From BD2-11 sp965221785 (GTDB taxonomy: Bacteria; Gemmatimonadota; Gemmatimonadetes; Longimicrobiales; Gaopeijiaceae): DNA of 64,000 nucleotides. The translations under genes were made by a program, and so were the position numbers. How positions within the stretch are numbered: the stretch's first letter is position 1; each line of letters starts with the position of its first letter. Shown here piece by piece: positions 8,397-15,696 of this stretch. The stretch spans positions 1,736,001 through 1,800,000 of the forward strand of contig CBDCSR010000003.1 of assembly GCA_965221785.1 (NCBI GenBank), written 5' to 3'. Under the pieces are notes generated by a model. It was not told where the DNA came from. It did not search any database and saw nothing but the letters and a program-made list of their open reading frames with translations.

Positions 8397-11300
8397 ATGT
8401 CTGAACTGAGGGACGAACGAGGACACCGGAAGGCAGACGGAAACGGCGAGGACGTGGGGGCGGGCCGGCCCCGCGATGACGCGGGCTACCTGGCGCGCTT
8501 CAAGGAATTCGTGCTGACGAGCTTCGCCATCGACCACCGCACCAGTTCCGTGGTATTGCTGCTCCTCATCACGATCACCGGCCTTGCTTCCTACCAGGTG
8601 ATTCCAAAGGAATCGTTTCCGGAAATCGAGATCCCGTTGATTGCCGTGAACACCATCTACCCGGGGGTGTCGCCTGCCGACATCGAAACGCTGGTCACAC
8701 GCCCGATCGAAGAGGAACTCAGCACCATCTCCGACATCACGGAGCTTTCCTCCACTTCCATCGAGGGGTATTCCAGCGTAACCGCCGAGTTCGAGACCAC
8801 GGTCAACATCGAGGAGGCGCTCCAGCAGATCCGCGAGAAGGTCGACCTGGCCAAGCCGGAACTGCCCGAGGACGCGGAAGAGCCCGCCATCCTGGAGTTC
8901 ACCTTCTCCGAACTCCCCATCATGCAGGTGAACCTCGCGGGCGACTTCGACCTGGTCTACCTGAAGGAGATCGCCGAGGACCTGCAGGACGAACTGGAGA
9001 GCGTTCCCGAGATCCTGCGCGTGGATGTGCGGGGCGGGCTCGAGCGCGAGGTCAAGGTGGACGTCCACCTGTCGAGGCTCCAGTTCTACAACCTGGCGCT
9101 CCAGGACGTCATCGACGCGATCGCGGCCGAGAACGTCAACATCCCGGGCGGCTCCATCGACGTGGGCAACCAGAGGTTCCTCGTCCGGGTGGACGGCGAG
9201 TTCGACGATCCCGAGCTGATCCAGGATCTGGTCATCACCGCCGACGATGCCGGCCCCATCTATGTACGCGACCTGGCGGACGTCGAGTTCGGCTTCTCGG
9301 AGCGCGAGAGCTACGCCCGGCTGGACGGGTCGCCGGTGGTGACGCTGGACATCGTCAAGCGGTCGGGAGAGAACATCATCGAGACCGCGAACCAGGTGAG
9401 GGCGGTCATCGACGAGATGAGGCCGCTCTTCCCGGCGACCATGACGGTGAAGATCACCGGGGACATGTCGCGCGACATCTTCTCCATGGTGAGCTCGCTC
9501 GAGAACAACATCATCTCCGGGCTCATCCTGATCGTGAGCGTGCTGCTCTTCTTCCTGGGGCTGCGCACGTCGCTCTTCGTCGCCATCTCGATCCCCTCGT
9601 CGATGTTCCTGTCCTTCGGGGTGCTCAGGCTGCTGGGCGTGTCCATGAACATGGTCGTGCTCTTTTCCCTCATCCTGGCGCTGGGGATGCTGGTCGACAA
9701 CGCGATCGTGGTGGTAGAGAACATCTACCGCTACGTGGAGCGCGGGTGGGACCGGAGGCTCGCGGCCAAGAAGGCCACGGGCGAGGTGGCCGGTCCGGTG
9801 ATCGCCGCGACGCTCACCACGCTGGCCGCATTCGCGCCGCTCCTGTTCTGGCCGGGCATCTCGGGCGAGTTCATGGGCTACCTGCCCACGACCCTCATCG
9901 TGACGCTTTCCAGTTCGCTCTTCGTGGCGCTGGTGATCGTTCCGACGCTGTGCTCGATGTTCATCCTGCGCGAAGGAGAGGAGCCTCCGCCGCTTACGCG
10001 GGCGGCGCGTCTCACCCTTATCGGCGTAAGCGGGGGGGTGACTCTCGGTTTCGCGCTCGCCAATCCGCTCACGGCCGCGCTGCTGCTCGTCACCGCCGGC
10101 CTGCTGTGGGCCCTCTACCGTTTCGTGATCAAGCGCGCGGCCACGGCCTTCCAGCACTGGTGGCTCGAGCGGGCGATCGTCTTCTACGAAGCCCAGTTGA
10201 CGCGCGCGCTCAATCACCCTGTCGTGGTGCTCGCCGGCTGCGCGGCGATGCTTGTGGTGACCGTGATCCTGTTCGGGCGGTTCAACGCGGGGGTGGAGTA
10301 CTTCCCCGAGGCCATTCCGCCCCGGCAGATCATGATCGACGTGGACGCCCCGACCGGCACCCGCGCCGACTTCACCGACCGGCTGGTGCGCCGCATCGAG
10401 GACAAACTGCCCGCCTACGAGGGGGTTTCGCTCGACGGGGAGTCGGTGGTGGCCACCGTGGGCGGAGGTGGCGGCGGCGGTCCGATGGGCGGCGGCCCCG
10501 GCGGCCCGGAAGCCGGGCTCGTGACCATCTCCATGGTGGAATTCCAGGACCAGAGGACCGACGCCTTCCAGACGTTGGCGTTGTTGCAGGAGACCATCGC
10601 CAGCGACCTGGCGGGAGCCGACATCTCGGTCGACAAGGCCGAAGAGGGACCCGCCACCGGCCCGCCCGTGAACGTCGAACTGGTGGGTTCGGAACCCGAG
10701 CTGCTGAACGAACTCGCCGACGAGATGATCGCCACCCTGCAGGCCGATCCGGTCTACGCCAAGCTGGTTCGCCTCGACAGCAACCTCGACGACGCCCGTC
10801 CCGAACTGGGCGTGCGCGTGGACCGGGAGAAGGCCGCGCTCTACGGGCTCTCGACCCGTCGCGTGGGCCAGGCCATCCGGGGCGCCATCCAGGGCATCGA
10901 AGCAGCGAAGTACCGGACGGGCAACGACGAGTACGACATCATCGTGCGCCTGGCGGAGGAGGACCGGGACGAGCTCAGCACCCTGTCCGAACTCACGGTG
11001 CTGTCGGAAGGCGATCCCATCCCGCTGCTCTCGGTCGCGTCCTGGGAAGTCGGCGAGGGCGCCGGCTCCATCCAGCGTCTGGACATGGATCGATCGGTGA
11101 CGGTGTCGTCGGAAGTGCGCGCCGGCTACAACTCCAACGCCGTGCTGGGCGAGGTGCAGCTCGCGCTCGACGAGTTCGCGGAGGCGCTCCCGCCGGGGTA
11201 CCAGATCCGCTACACGGGCGAGAACGAGGAACAGGCGGAGGCCCAGGCTTTCCTTACGACCGCGTTCCTGATGGCGCTCTTCCTGATTGGCTTCATCCTC

Positions 11301-11837
11301 ATCTCGCAGTTCAACTCACTGGTGAAGCCCTTCATCATCCTGACCTCGGTGATCATGTCCACGGTCGGCGTGCTGCTCGGGCTGATGGTGTTCCGCATGC
11401 CCTTCGGCATCATCATGACGGGCGTGGGCATCATTTCGCTTGCCGGGATCGTGGTGAACAACGCCATCGTGCTCATCGACTACATCGACGTGCTGCGCGG
11501 ACGCGACGGGGTGGACCGGCGGGACGCGCTGGTGCTGGGCGGCATGACCCGCTTTCGGCCGGTGGTGCTGACCGCGGTGACCACGGCGCTCGGGCTGGTG
11601 CCGCTCGCGATCGGGCTCAACTTCGACTTCTTCGGCCTGTACGGAAGCCTCACTCCGGACCTGTACTGGGGCGGCGACCAGGCTGCGTGGTGGGGACCGA
11701 TGGCGATCGCGGTGATCGCGGGGATCATCTTCGCGACCTTCCTCACCCTGATCGTGGTGCCGGTGATGTACCAGGTGGTCGACGACATCGGGCGCTTCTT
11801 CCGCAGGCACTATTCGTCGCGGGCGGCCCATACATGA
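8397..11837 (+). CDS. RND-superfamily efflux pump, inner-membrane permease
   Basis: 1146 residues, usual length for a 12-helix RND transporter with two large periplasmic loops. ATG 8397 is chosen, with GAGAG upstream; a TTG 21 bases earlier is in frame but weaker. The TM4 proton-relay region reads GMLVDNAIVVVEN (Asp434), so the usual Asp-Asp pair of AcrB is Asp-Asn, and TM10 has VNNAIVLIDY without the AcrB-type Lys. This suggests a divergent HAE-type pump rather than a close AcrB relative. The N-terminal 35 residues are a polar cytosolic extension. A Gly-rich insert (about residues 687-707) lies in the second periplasmic domain. Substrate unknown; drug, bile-salt-like or lipid export are all possible. 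Confidence 0.95.
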   Translation: MSELRDERGHRKADGNGEDVGAGRPRDDAGYLARFKEFVLTSFAIDHRTSSVVLLLLITITGLASYQVIPKESFPEIEIPLIAVNTIYPGVSPADIETLVTRPIEEELSTISDITELSSTSIEGYSSVTAEFETTVNIEEALQQIREKVDLAKPELPEDAEEPAILEFTFSELPIMQVNLAGDFDLVYLKEIAEDLQDELESVPEILRVDVRGGLEREVKVDVHLSRLQFYNLALQDVIDAIAAENVNIPGGSIDVGNQRFLVRVDGEFDDPELIQDLVITADDAGPIYVRDLADVEFGFSERESYARLDGSPVVTLDIVKRSGENIIETANQVRAVIDEMRPLFPATMTVKITGDMSRDIFSMVSSLENNIISGLILIVSVLLFFLGLRTSLFVAISIPSSMFLSFGVLRLLGVSMNMVVLFSLILALGMLVDNAIVVVENIYRYVERGWDRRLAAKKATGEVAGPVIAATLTTLAAFAPLLFWPGISGEFMGYLPTTLIVTLSSSLFVALVIVPTLCSMFILREGEEPPPLTRAARLTLIGVSGGVTLGFALANPLTAALLLVTAGLLWALYRFVIKRAATAFQHWWLERAIVFYEAQLTRALNHPVVVLAGCAAMLVVTVILFGRFNAGVEYFPEAIPPRQIMIDVDAPTGTRADFTDRLVRRIEDKLPAYEGVSLDGESVVATVGGGGGGGPMGGGPGGPEAGLVTISMVEFQDQRTDAFQTLALLQETIASDLAGADISVDKAEEGPATGPPVNVELVGSEPELLNELADEMIATLQADPVYAKLVRLDSNLDDARPELGVRVDREKAALYGLSTRRVGQAIRGAIQGIEAAKYRTGNDEYDIIVRLAEEDRDELSTLSELTVLSEGDPIPLLSVASWEVGEGAGSIQRLDMDRSVTVSSEVRAGYNSNAVLGEVQLALDEFAEALPPGYQIRYTGENEEQAEAQAFLTTAFLMALFLIGFILISQFNSLVKPFIILTSVIMSTVGVLLGLMVFRMPFGIIMTGVGIISLAGIVVNNAIVLIDYIDVLRGRDGVDRRDALVLGGMTRFRPVVLTAVTTALGLVPLAIGLNFDFFGLYGSLTPDLYWGGDQAAWWGPMAIAVIAGIIFATFLTLIVVPVMYQVVDDIGRFFRRHYSSRAAHT

Positions 11838-11850
11838 TGCGCCGTCGCCC

Positions 11851-11864
11851 GGGCCGATCGGCCC
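11851..11864. other. 14-bp perfect palindrome downstream of RND gene
   Basis: GGGCCGATCGGCCC is fully self-complementary and lies 13 bp past the RND stop. It is followed by further GC-rich sequence rather than a T-run, so it is a weak candidate for transcript end or mRNA 3' stabilisation and could also be chance in GC-rich DNA. Confidence 0.3.
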
Positions 11865-11941
11865 GATGCCCGCAGGCCGCCTCCGGATGCCGGCCAGCCG
11901 CCTGCGGGGGTTTGCTTTCGCGCCCCCGCGCGGCCACACTT

Positions 11942-11974
11942 ATAGGCAGGAAATCGTAATAGGCAGGAATCGTA
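11942..11974 (+). repeat. Tandem 17/16-bp direct repeat in leader of the aminotransferase gene
   Basis: ATAGGCAGGAAATCGTA and ATAGGCAGGAATCGTA stand head to tail, differing by one A. The repeat is 43 bp before the aminotransferase ATG and is AT-richer than its surroundings. It may be a duplicated operator or promoter element. Confidence 0.7.
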
Positions 11975-12016
11975 TCCTTTCGCGTTCGTCGCGCTCACAT
12001 GCCCGAGGAGGTTGCC

Positions 12017-13195
12017 ATGCACTCGAGGAATTCCGTCACTCGCCGCCGCTTCATGGGAGGGGCAGCCGCGGCGCTGGGGTACGCCGGGCTCAGGCCCACC
12101 GGACTGCTGGGGTGGGATTCGCCGCAGCGCTCGCTCAGCCTCACCCCGCAGGAGTACGACTACGATTCCTTCGCCAAGCTCTCCTCCAACGAGAATCCGT
12201 ACGGCCCGTCCGAGCGGATGATGGAGGCGATGAACGGCGCCTGGAAGTATGCGAACCGGTACGGCTATCCGGACGGCGACATCCAGGAGAAGATCGCCGA
12301 GCACCACGGCGTGGCGCCGGAGAACATCCTGCTGGGCGCGGGCTCGGGTGAGACCCTCCGGGTGGTGGCGCACACCTACCTCGGGCACAAGAAGAAGGTC
12401 ATCGGCGTGCGGCCGACCTACCTGAGCGTGTTCGGCGTCGCTACCGGCATCGACGCGGACGCCATCATGCTGCCGCTGCTCGACGACTACTCGCAGGACA
12501 TCCCGGCGATGATCGACGCCACCCTCAGGAACTACCGGGATGTCGGGCTCTTCTACCTGTGCAACCCCAACAATCCGACCGGCATGGTGGTATCGGCCGA
12601 CGACATCCGGCGGGTGCTGGACGAAATCCCCGAGGACATCCCGGTTCTCATCGACGAAGCCTACCATCACTTCGTCGAGGATCCCTCCTACGAGACGGCG
12701 GTGCCCTACGTGAACGAAGGGCGCAAGGTCATCGTCGCGCGCACCTTCTCCAAGATCTACGGCATGGCCGGGCTGCGCCTCGGCTACGGCATCGCGCCCG
12801 CCGACATGATCGCTGACATGCGCACCTATACCACCGGCAGCGTGAACGCGCTGGTGAGGTGGGGCGGAGTCGCCGCGCTCGATGACCTGGAGAATGAGCG
12901 CTTCGTGCGCGAGACCACGCTGCGCCTGCGCAAGCAGACGACCGAAGAGCTCCAGGCGATGGGCTACGAGGTGCTCCCCTCGGAGACCAACTTCTTCATG
13001 GTGCACACCGGGCGTCCCGCCGCCGAGGTCCGGGCCGCGTTCCGGGAGAGGGGCGTGCTCGTGGGCCGCGACTTCCCGCCCATGCTCGACTACCTGCGGG
13101 TATCGGTCGGCACCGAGGAGGAGATGGCGCGCTTCATGACGGCGTGGAAGGAGATCCTGCCTCCCAGAACCGCCACCACGACGACCTCCGGCTGA
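12017..13195 (+). CDS. Tat-exported HisC-like class I/II aminotransferase
   Basis: 392 residues. The second ATG (12017) is chosen because GAGGAG lies 6 nt upstream; an in-frame ATG at 11999 lacks a site. The N-terminus has a twin-arginine signal (SVTRRRFMGG then an Ala-rich helix), so this PLP enzyme appears to be exported folded. The body follows histidinol-phosphate aminotransferases: SSNENPYGPS, CNPNNPTG, DEAYHHF and the PLP lysine Lys246 in TFSKIYGMAGLRLG, with an Arg near the C-terminus in LRVSVGT. Similar Tat-tagged HisC homologues exist in several phyla; a periplasmic amine or amino-acid role is more likely than histidine biosynthesis, but the substrate is unknown. Confidence 0.9.
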   Translation: MHSRNSVTRRRFMGGAAAALGYAGLRPTGLLGWDSPQRSLSLTPQEYDYDSFAKLSSNENPYGPSERMMEAMNGAWKYANRYGYPDGDIQEKIAEHHGVAPENILLGAGSGETLRVVAHTYLGHKKKVIGVRPTYLSVFGVATGIDADAIMLPLLDDYSQDIPAMIDATLRNYRDVGLFYLCNPNNPTGMVVSADDIRRVLDEIPEDIPVLIDEAYHHFVEDPSYETAVPYVNEGRKVIVARTFSKIYGMAGLRLGYGIAPADMIADMRTYTTGSVNALVRWGGVAALDDLENERFVRETTLRLRKQTTEELQAMGYEVLPSETNFFMVHTGRPAAEVRAAFRERGVLVGRDFPPMLDYLRVSVGTEEEMARFMTAWKEILPPRTATTTTSG

Positions 13196-13226
13196 TCGCG
13201 GCGGCGTCCGCGGGCGCCGGAAGAGA

Positions 13227-13263
13227 CGGGGCCGGTCCCGGAACAGGGGCCGGCCCCGCTTTT
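13227..13263 (+). terminator. Rho-independent terminator after the aminotransferase gene
   Basis: A perfect 9-bp stem, CGGGGCCGG (13227-13235) with CCGGCCCCG (13250-13258) and a 14-nt loop, is followed by CTTTT. It separates the aminotransferase transcript from the toxin-antitoxin pair. Confidence 0.75.
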
Positions 13264-13282
13264 CGTAAGCGCGCCGACGTAT

Positions 13283-13291
13283 TACAATGTA
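13283..13291 (+). promoter_or_regulatory. Candidate -10 box and operator of the toxin-antitoxin pair
   Basis: TACAAT (13283-13288) is a good -10 box. It sits within TACAATGTA, an inverted repeat of TACA and TGTA around one base, inside a short AT-rich island. A ribbon-helix-helix antitoxin could bind here to repress its own operon. The -35 region (TTTTCG, 13260-13265) is weak. Confidence 0.4.
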
Positions 13292-13343
13292 TGTCACTCT
13301 GGGAGTCAGCGTCTCCCGGGCGGAGGAATTGACGAGGTAGCCG

Positions 13344-13559
13344 ATGTCGGTCCTCACCATAAGAATCGACCGCGATCTGGAACGGGAGATCGAGAAGGCC
13401 GCACTTCGCCACGGGCGCAGCAAGAGCGCGTTCGTGCGGGATGCCCTGCGGCGGCAGCTTGCCCTGGAGCGTCTGGCTGCCCTCCGGCAGCGCATCATGC
13501 CCTTCGCCGAAAGCCGCGGTTATCTGACCGATGAGGATGTCTTCCGCGACGTCTCGTGA
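13344..13559 (+). CDS. Ribbon-helix-helix (CopG-type) antitoxin
   Basis: 71 residues. The N-terminal 45 form a ribbon-helix-helix fold: a basic beta strand (VLTIRIDRDL), helix A (EREIEKAALRHG), a turn with RSKSAFVRDALRR and helix B. The C-terminal tail (about 48-71), ending in an acidic DEDVFRDVS segment, would wrap the toxin. It lies directly before, and overlaps by 4 nt (GTGA), a PIN-domain gene, the standard order for VapBC-like modules. A GAGGT site precedes the ATG. Confidence 0.85.
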   Translation: MSVLTIRIDRDLEREIEKAALRHGRSKSAFVRDALRRQLALERLAALRQRIMPFAESRGYLTDEDVFRDVS

Positions 13560-13972
13560 GGGTCTTCCTCGACACCAACGTGGTAGTCAGCGCACTGGCC
13601 ACCAGGGGGATTTGCTCCGACGTCCTGCACATCATCGTCTCCGAACACGATCTGCTGCTGAGCGAGACCGTCCTTCACGAGCTCGAGCGGGTGCTCGGCG
13701 GCAACTTCGGCGTACCGGCCGACGCCGTTCAGCAGGCCACGAAGTTCCTGCGCGAAGAAGCCGCCACTGTCGTGCGGGGCGGTCAACCTCCGCCGGACGT
13801 TACGCTGCGTGACCCGGACGACGTTGCCATCCTCGCCGAGGCAGCGGCGTCGAACGCGGATCTGCTTGTGACCGGAGACCGGGACCTGCTCGATGTCGCC
13901 GCGCACCTGCCGGTCGTCATCGCAAGTCCGCGCGAGTTCTGGGCGTCGCTCCGCGACAGGGACCCGGCATAG
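13556..13972 (+). CDS. PIN-domain ribonuclease toxin (VapC-like, COG1569 group)
   Basis: 138 residues from GTG 13556, which overlaps the antitoxin TGA. The PIN acidic centre is visible: Asp6 and Asn8 in FLDTNVVVSAL, Glu42 in the helix after SETVLHEL, then Asp86/Asp88 in the RDPDDVAILAEA block and Asp108/Asp110 in VTGDRDLL. Such proteins are Mg2+-dependent RNases, often cutting tRNA or rRNA, neutralised by the paired antitoxin. The sequence follows the 'putative toxin component, PIN family' group rather than classical VapC. The centre is complete, so it is probably active. Confidence 0.88.
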   Translation: MRVFLDTNVVVSALATRGICSDVLHIIVSEHDLLLSETVLHELERVLGGNFGVPADAVQQATKFLREEAATVVRGGQPPPDVTLRDPDDVAILAEAAASNADLLVTGDRDLLDVAAHLPVVIASPREFWASLRDRDPA

Positions 13973-14024
13973 CCCGGCTCCGCGCCGGTATCCGCATCTT
14001 GCCCGCCGTGCAAGGGAGACTGGA

Positions 14025-15002
14025 ATGAACGACTTCTACGATGCTGTCTCGCCGGTTACGGGCGAAGTCTACAAGCCGCTCGACGATCTGCGCTTCATGG
14101 GTGGAACCACCCTCCTGCGCGCACCGCTGGCCACCACCCTCGACGGGCTCGACATCGCGCTCGTCGGCGTGCCGACGGACCACGGCGTGACCTTCCAGCC
14201 GGGCGCGCGGCATGGGCCGCGGGAGATCCGCAACAAGTCCAACGTGGTGCGCAGGATCAACGCGGTTACGAGGGTCGATCCCTTTTCGCTGTGCCGGATC
14301 GCCGACGTGGGGGACGTGCGACTCGACAGTATCTACCGTCTGGACGACGTCGTTGCGCAGATCGAAGCCCTCTTCACCCGCTTGCACGCTGCGGGCCCGG
14401 TGCCGCTGAGCGCGGGAGGAGACCATTCCATCACCTATCCGATCATGAAGGCGCTGGGTGCCGGGCGGCCGCTCGGCATGGTGCAGATCGACGCGCATCT
14501 CGACACCTGGGACGCCATCGGCGGCTCGAAGTACCACCACGGCGCGCCCTTCCGCCGCGCGGTGGAAGCAGGCGTGCTCGATCCCGAACGCTCGATCCAG
14601 ATCGGCATCCGCGGCTACCAGAACTTCCTCGACGGCTTCGAGTTCTCGATGGCGCACGGCATGCGGGTCGTGCAGATCGACGAGTTCCAGCGGCTGGGGG
14701 TGGAGGCGGTCGTGGAGGAGGCGCGCCGGGTGGTGGGCGACGGCCCGACCTACATCACCCTCGACGTGGACGGGATCGACCCGGCCTACACGCCGGGGAC
14801 CGGAACGCCGGAGATCGGCGGACTAACCACACGCGAGGCGATCGCGCTGCTGCACGGCCTGCGCGGCCTCAACCTCGTCGGGGCCGACGTGGTGGAGGTC
14901 GCCCCGCCTCTCGATCCAAGCGGGGGCACCGCGCTGGTCGGCGCCTCGCTGATGTACGAAATCCTCTGCCTGCTCGCGGAATCCCTGGCCTCCCGCCGAT
15001 AG
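14025..15002 (+). CDS. Ureohydrolase (agmatinase/guanidino-acid hydrolase family)
   Basis: 325 residues from ATG 14025, with GGGAG upstream. All binuclear-metal ligands of the arginase/agmatinase fold are present: His134 (GGDHS), Asp156, His158 and Asp160 (DAHLD), Asp247 and Asp249 (LDVDGIDPAYTPGTGTPE). The reaction is hydrolysis of a guanidino compound to urea plus an amine. Agmatine is the default guess, but guanidinobutyrate, guanidinopropionate and guanidine hydrolases share these motifs, so the substrate is open. No polyamine gene is adjacent. The preceding PIN toxin ends 52 nt upstream. A decamer repeat follows 28 nt after the stop. Confidence 0.92.
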   Translation: MNDFYDAVSPVTGEVYKPLDDLRFMGGTTLLRAPLATTLDGLDIALVGVPTDHGVTFQPGARHGPREIRNKSNVVRRINAVTRVDPFSLCRIADVGDVRLDSIYRLDDVVAQIEALFTRLHAAGPVPLSAGGDHSITYPIMKALGAGRPLGMVQIDAHLDTWDAIGGSKYHHGAPFRRAVEAGVLDPERSIQIGIRGYQNFLDGFEFSMAHGMRVVQIDEFQRLGVEAVVEEARRVVGDGPTYITLDVDGIDPAYTPGTGTPEIGGLTTREAIALLHGLRGLNLVGADVVEVAPPLDPSGGTALVGASLMYEILCLLAESLASRR

Positions 15003-15530
15003 CACGCAACTCCGGCTCGCGCAATAATTCCAGTAGACATCAGTAGATGTCAGTACGGCTGGCTCCCCGGGCGTCAGCTCCGTTCCCACCCAGACGCGGA
15101 GCGTCGTGTCGCGGGCCTCGCTCCAGCGCACGTCGATCTGGATCTGTCCCAGCATGCCGGTCTGGTAGTCGAAGTCCACGGGTTCTCCAGGGACCATCAG
15201 GCGCTCGAGGATGACCGGGCCTTCCTCGCGCGCCAGGTCGCGCATGACGACATGCCAGCTGCCCGTGTGCTCCTCCCAGATGCGCAACTGGCCTCGAAGC
15301 TGGATGCCGAGGGTGGGCACGGGTCCGCTCTGGAAGGAGCCGACGCCGTCCTCGATGGCCAGGGCGACCCAAGCCCCGCCCTGCTGCAGGACCTGGAGGA
15401 TCTCCGGCGATACCTGGGCCTGCAGGGAATGAGAGCCTGGCGCCAGCGGCGAAACCGCTGCCAGGACCGGGACCGCCAGCGTGCGCATCCACGCGGACTT
15501 GCCGGGACGGCATGTGGCCCGCGGATTCAA
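14823..15530 (-). CDS. Hypothetical secreted protein, 3' end overlapping the ureohydrolase in antisense
   Basis: About 235 residues from a TTG at 15530, with GAGGAG 7 nt before it. Residues 15-40 look like a signal peptide (MRTLAVPVLAAV then an Ala/Gln cleavage region). Residues 40-155 are a plausible soluble domain rich in beta strands (VPTLGIQLRGQLRIW, HVVMRDLA, DFDYQTGMLGQIQIDVRW, TTLRVWVGTEL). From about residue 160 the frame enters the decamer repeat and then runs 180 bp antisense to the ureohydrolase, giving a tail that does not look like protein. The natural end was probably near 15050 and may have been lost. Function unknown. Confidence 0.5.
   Translation of the reverse strand: MNPRATCRPGKSAWMRTLAVPVLAAVSPLAPGSHSLQAQVSPEILQVLQQGGAWVALAIEDGVGSFQSGPVPTLGIQLRGQLRIWEEHTGSWHVVMRDLAREEGPVILERLMVPGEPVDFDYQTGMLGQIQIDVRWSEARDTTLRVWVGTELTPGEPAVLTSTDVYWNYCASRSCVLSAGGQGFREQAEDFVHQRGADQRGAPAWIERRGDLHHVGPDEVEAAQAVQQRDRLACG
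15031..15055. repeat. Decamer CAGTAGA-type repeat, locus 1
   Basis: Units CAGTAGACAT, CAGTAGATGT and CAGTA stand head to tail 28 bp after the ureohydrolase stop. ACATC and GATGT around AGTA can form a small hairpin. A closely related array lies at 34062-34104. Confidence 0.75.
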
Positions 15531-15633
15531 CGCCGACTCCTCAGCAGTGCCCGCTGCACTCGTCCTCCGCTCGAAAGCTCGTCGATGACCGACATCGCCC
15601 CGGCTCCGTTTTCCGGATTCGGGCGCCGGTAGC

Positions 15634-15639
15634 TATACT
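15634..15639 (+). promoter_or_regulatory. Candidate -10 box for the NCS2-like permease gene
   Basis: TATACT is a strong -10 match in otherwise GC-rich DNA, 57 nt before the GTG start. The -35 region (TTTCCG near 15610) is poor. It sits in the divergent gap between the secreted hypothetical gene and the permease gene. Confidence 0.45.
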
Positions 15640-15696
15640 CGCCATGCCCCCTCGCGTTCCGACAGAACCACGAACTGGAATCCAGGAGCGACGCCA

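Noticed and set aside
7110..10217. 1035-codon antisense open frame across the adaptor and RND genes
   Set aside because: It lies opposite well-identified efflux genes, has His/Arg/Gly-rich composition typical of antisense frames in GC-rich DNA, and matches no family.
13893..14024. Extension of the ureohydrolase into the PIN toxin gene
   Set aside because: GGGAG precedes the ATG at 14025, and the family N-terminus starts there.
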